DNA of 28,959 nt from an uncultured Oscillospiraceae bacterium (GTDB lineage Bacteria; Bacillota_A; Clostridia; Oscillospirales; Oscillospiraceae), in assembly GCA_900762245.1 (NCBI GenBank), contig CAAFFR010000183.1, forward strand, positions 1-28,959. Reading direction: 5' to 3'. The notes under the pieces were generated by a model that saw nothing but the letters and a program-made list of their open reading frames with translations, ran no database searches and was not told the DNA's origin. The position numbers and the translations under genes are program-made. Shown piece after piece: positions 27,313 through 28,959 of this stretch; position 1 is the stretch's first letter; each line of letters starts with the position of its first letter.

Positions 27313-28251
27313 CTACATGGTTTTCTGTCCTGGCAGACCGGTGGCGGCGGTGACCAGGATGCCCAGCACATCCCGGTAAATTTCGTCAAACTGGCTCAGG
27401 GGCAGGGGATTGTCACCCAGTCCGCATTCGATGGTGAAGCCGGGACGGCGCCAGTTCAGGATGAACCAGTCCTTGTAGCCTGCGAAGCTGGATTCATAGG
27501 GGGTGTCCTCCAGAGCGTAGCCGCTGAGCCGGGCAAATTCCTCTGCCAGCGCCCGGGCACCGGGGACCTGATAATCCCGGAACTGCCAGTAGATGACCTT
27601 TCCCTGGGTATGGAGGGCGATGACAAGGTCCGGGTCTATGGCCTCGGTAAATTCCGCCAGTGCTTTGGATTCCCGCTGGCTCAAGGGAGCCCGGCCCACA
27701 TAGTCCCGGGGAGCGGGGCGGTTGAAGCCCTGGGCAAATTTGATTTCCCGGGCCAGCAGCCAGCCTGCGGGGTACTGCAGATTCAGGTCTACCCCTTTTA
27801 AGTTGGCCTTCCAGCCGTCGGGGAACGGAATGTCGGGAAAATCCCCGGCAATTTCCCGGGCGGCTTCGTATTCCGCCCTCCGGGGCCCGATGGCTCCCGT
27901 CACCAGGTCCACGCCGTCGGGGTCCACCATGGGGACAAGGTAAATGGTGGCGGCTTTCAGGATGGTGTCTGCCTTGACGCCGAAGAGCCTGCCGCCTGTT
28001 TCTGCCGCCTCTGCCAGTTCCTCGGCGAATTTCAGCAGGACGGGAGTGGTGATCCACTCGTTGGCGTGGTGGGAGGCGGAGAAGATCACTTTCCGCTCTC
28101 CCTGACCGAGGGTCAGTGCCTCTATGGGGCGGCCGAAGGCGGTGGTGGTAAGGGTATCGGTGCGGAAAAGGGGATAGCGCTCCAGAAGCTTGCCGATGGT
28201 TTCCGTGCAAAGGGCGGAGGTCATGGGTTTGTCAACAGGTACGATAGCCAA
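27313..28251 (-). CDS. M14-family zinc carboxypeptidase (gamma-D-glutamyl-diamino acid peptidase type)
   Basis: A 312-residue metallopeptidase with zinc ligands His62 and Glu65 (HHANE), His214 (LHTQG) and catalytic Glu275 (TIECG). GVDLNLQYPAGW replaces the GVDLNRNFP of digestive carboxypeptidases. It resembles the bacterial YqgT/endopeptidase I branch (MEROPS M14C) that cleaves peptidoglycan peptides. There is no signal peptide, so it may recycle cell-wall peptides in the cytosol. The start is TTG 28251: GGAGGTGA lies seven bases upstream, and the next ATG is inside the conserved part. Divergent from the deformylase. Confidence 0.9.
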   Translation of the reverse strand: MAIVPVDKPMTSALCTETIGKLLERYPLFRTDTLTTTAFGRPIEALTLGQGERKVIFSASHHANEWITTPVLLKFAEELAEAAETGGRLFGVKADTILKAATIYLVPMVDPDGVDLVTGAIGPRRAEYEAAREIAGDFPDIPFPDGWKANLKGVDLNLQYPAGWLLAREIKFAQGFNRPAPRDYVGRAPLSQRESKALAEFTEAIDPDLVIALHTQGKVIYWQFRDYQVPGARALAEEFARLSGYALEDTPYESSFAGYKDWFILNWRRPGFTIECGLGDNPLPLSQFDEIYRDVLGILVTAATGLPGQKTM

Positions 28252-28310
28252 AAAATCACCTCCATGCAGGATATGCGCGAAGGTGCCCTTTGGTGCGGAT
28301 ATTTTGGAAA

Positions 28311-28339
28311 TTGCACATTGGCGTTATCCGTGGTACAAT
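28311..28339 (+). promoter_or_regulatory. Promoter of the peptide deformylase gene
   Basis: TTGCAC (28311-28316), 17-bp spacer, TACAAT (28334-28339). Confidence 0.75.
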
Positions 28340-28366
28340 GGGAAAAAACAACAGGAGGAATGGCAT

Positions 28367-28780
28367 ATGGTACGGGAATTGATGCACGATCCCATTTTTC
28401 TGGCCCGGAAATCGGAAGAAGCGACGAAAGAAGATCTGGATGCGGCTCAGGACTTGCTGGACACCCTGACCTTTCACAAGGAGGGCTGTGTGGGCATGGC
28501 GGCCAATATGATCGGCGTCACCAAGCGGATCATCGTCTTTGACAACGAGGGGCAGTACATGACCATGCTGAACCCGGAGATTCTGAAGGCCGAGGGGGAG
28601 TATGAAGCCCAGGAGGGCTGTCTTTCTCTGCTGGGCGGCCCCCGAAGCTGCCGCCGCTTCCGGAAAATCAAGGTAAAGTATCAGAATCTGCAAATGCAGG
28701 TGCGGATCAAGGCCTTCACCGGCTGGACAGCCCAGATCATCCAGCATGAGGTGGACCACTGCAACGGAGTGCTCATCTGA
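28367..28780 (+). CDS. Peptide deformylase (AANMIG variant)
   Basis: A 137-residue deformylase that removes the N-formyl group from new proteins. Motif 1 reads CVGMAANMIG (41-50) where the classic form is GxGLAAxQxG, so the usual Gln is Met48. Motif 2, EGCLS (83-87), with metal ligand Cys85, and motif 3, HEVDH (127-131), are intact. Short Firmicute deformylases with AANMIG form a known subgroup, so it may be active. ATG 28367 has AGGAGG nine bases upstream. The next gene overlaps its stop by one base. Confidence 0.92.
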   Translation: MVRELMHDPIFLARKSEEATKEDLDAAQDLLDTLTFHKEGCVGMAANMIGVTKRIIVFDNEGQYMTMLNPEILKAEGEYEAQEGCLSLLGGPRSCRRFRKIKVKYQNLQMQVRIKAFTGWTAQIIQHEVDHCNGVLI

Positions 28781-28959
28781 TGGACATTTCCTATGAGATC
28801 ATCCGTTCATCACGGAAAACTCTGTCGCTGCAGATCACCCCGGCGGGAGCGGTCATCGTCCGCTGCCCCCGGCGGTACCCGGTCCGGGAAGTGGAAAAAT
28901 TTGTGGAAAGCAAGCGGGACTGGATCGAAAAGCATCTGCAGAAGATCGAAAACCGGGAG
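28780..28959 (+). CDS. YgjP/SprT-like metallopeptidase domain protein (partial, runs off window)
   Basis: The first 60 residues: MDISYEIIRSSRKTLSLQIT, then VIVRCPRRYPVREVEKFVES and KRDWIEKHL. This is the N-terminus of the DUF45/YgjP family, whose zinc motif HExxH would lie beyond the window. The ATG at 28780 overlaps the deformylase stop (TGATG), so the two are coupled. The function of the family is poorly known. Confidence 0.82.
   Translation, partial: MDISYEIIRSSRKTLSLQITPAGAVIVRCPRRYPVREVEKFVESKRDWIEKHLQKIENRE

Overview
The window reads as a chromosomal segment of an anaerobic, spore-lineage Firmicute, most likely an Oscillospiraceae/Ruminococcaceae-type gut Clostridium (inference). The grounds are moderately high GC in most genes, strong AGGAGG ribosome sites with occasional TTG and GTG starts, a Spo0A-type DNA-binding domain, rubrerythrin, a nucleoside-type ABC transporter, DegV, an anaerobe-style [2Fe-2S] subunit, and intergenic regions packed with palindromic repeats.

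Layout. 1-3.2 kb is a metal-handling block: a CooT-like nickel protein, a His/Cys-rich protein, a CsoR-family repressor with a His-rich tail and a CDF efflux pump. 3.2-8.15 kb holds a DegV lipid-binding protein and a three-gene nucleoside-type ABC transporter (ATPase plus two permeases) without a binding-protein gene. 8.4-15.5 kb carries rubrerythrin, a MerR/TipAS regulator, an MBL-fold hydrolase, a 111-bp tandem repeat, two alpha/beta-hydrolase-fold proteins (one lacking the serine nucleophile), a small lipoprotein, a 2-hydroxyacid dehydrogenase and a NuoE-like protein. 15.6-19.9 kb has an ECF sigma factor overlapping a large membrane-anchored partner, a SAM methyltransferase, a small membrane protein and an orphan Spo0A C-terminal domain.

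20.1-25 kb is the accessory core. It contains an XRE/ImmA pair with three operator-like sites and a complete low-GC EcoRI/RsrI-type restriction-modification system (predicted target GAATTC). Three tRNA genes (Gly-CCC, Lys-TTT, Gln-TTG) follow, along with an XRE repressor divergent from a small RNA-polymerase-alpha-CTD-like protein, with twin operators between them. The core ends with a 25-residue holin-like toxin ORF faced by a convergent promoter, which looks like a type I toxin-antitoxin locus. 25-28.96 kb has a DUF6440 protein, a small membrane protein, a frameshifted SPFH/band-7 gene, NfeD, an M14 carboxypeptidase, a peptide deformylase and the start of a YgjP-type metallopeptidase.

The intergenic DNA is dominated by several families of modular palindromes. 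One family begins GTAGGG and ends CCCTAC, another begins TGTCATTGCGAG and ends with its complement, and a 250-310 bp composite occurs three times. Many of their internal hairpins have exactly three-base loops.

All family assignments are by eye and memory; no search was run.
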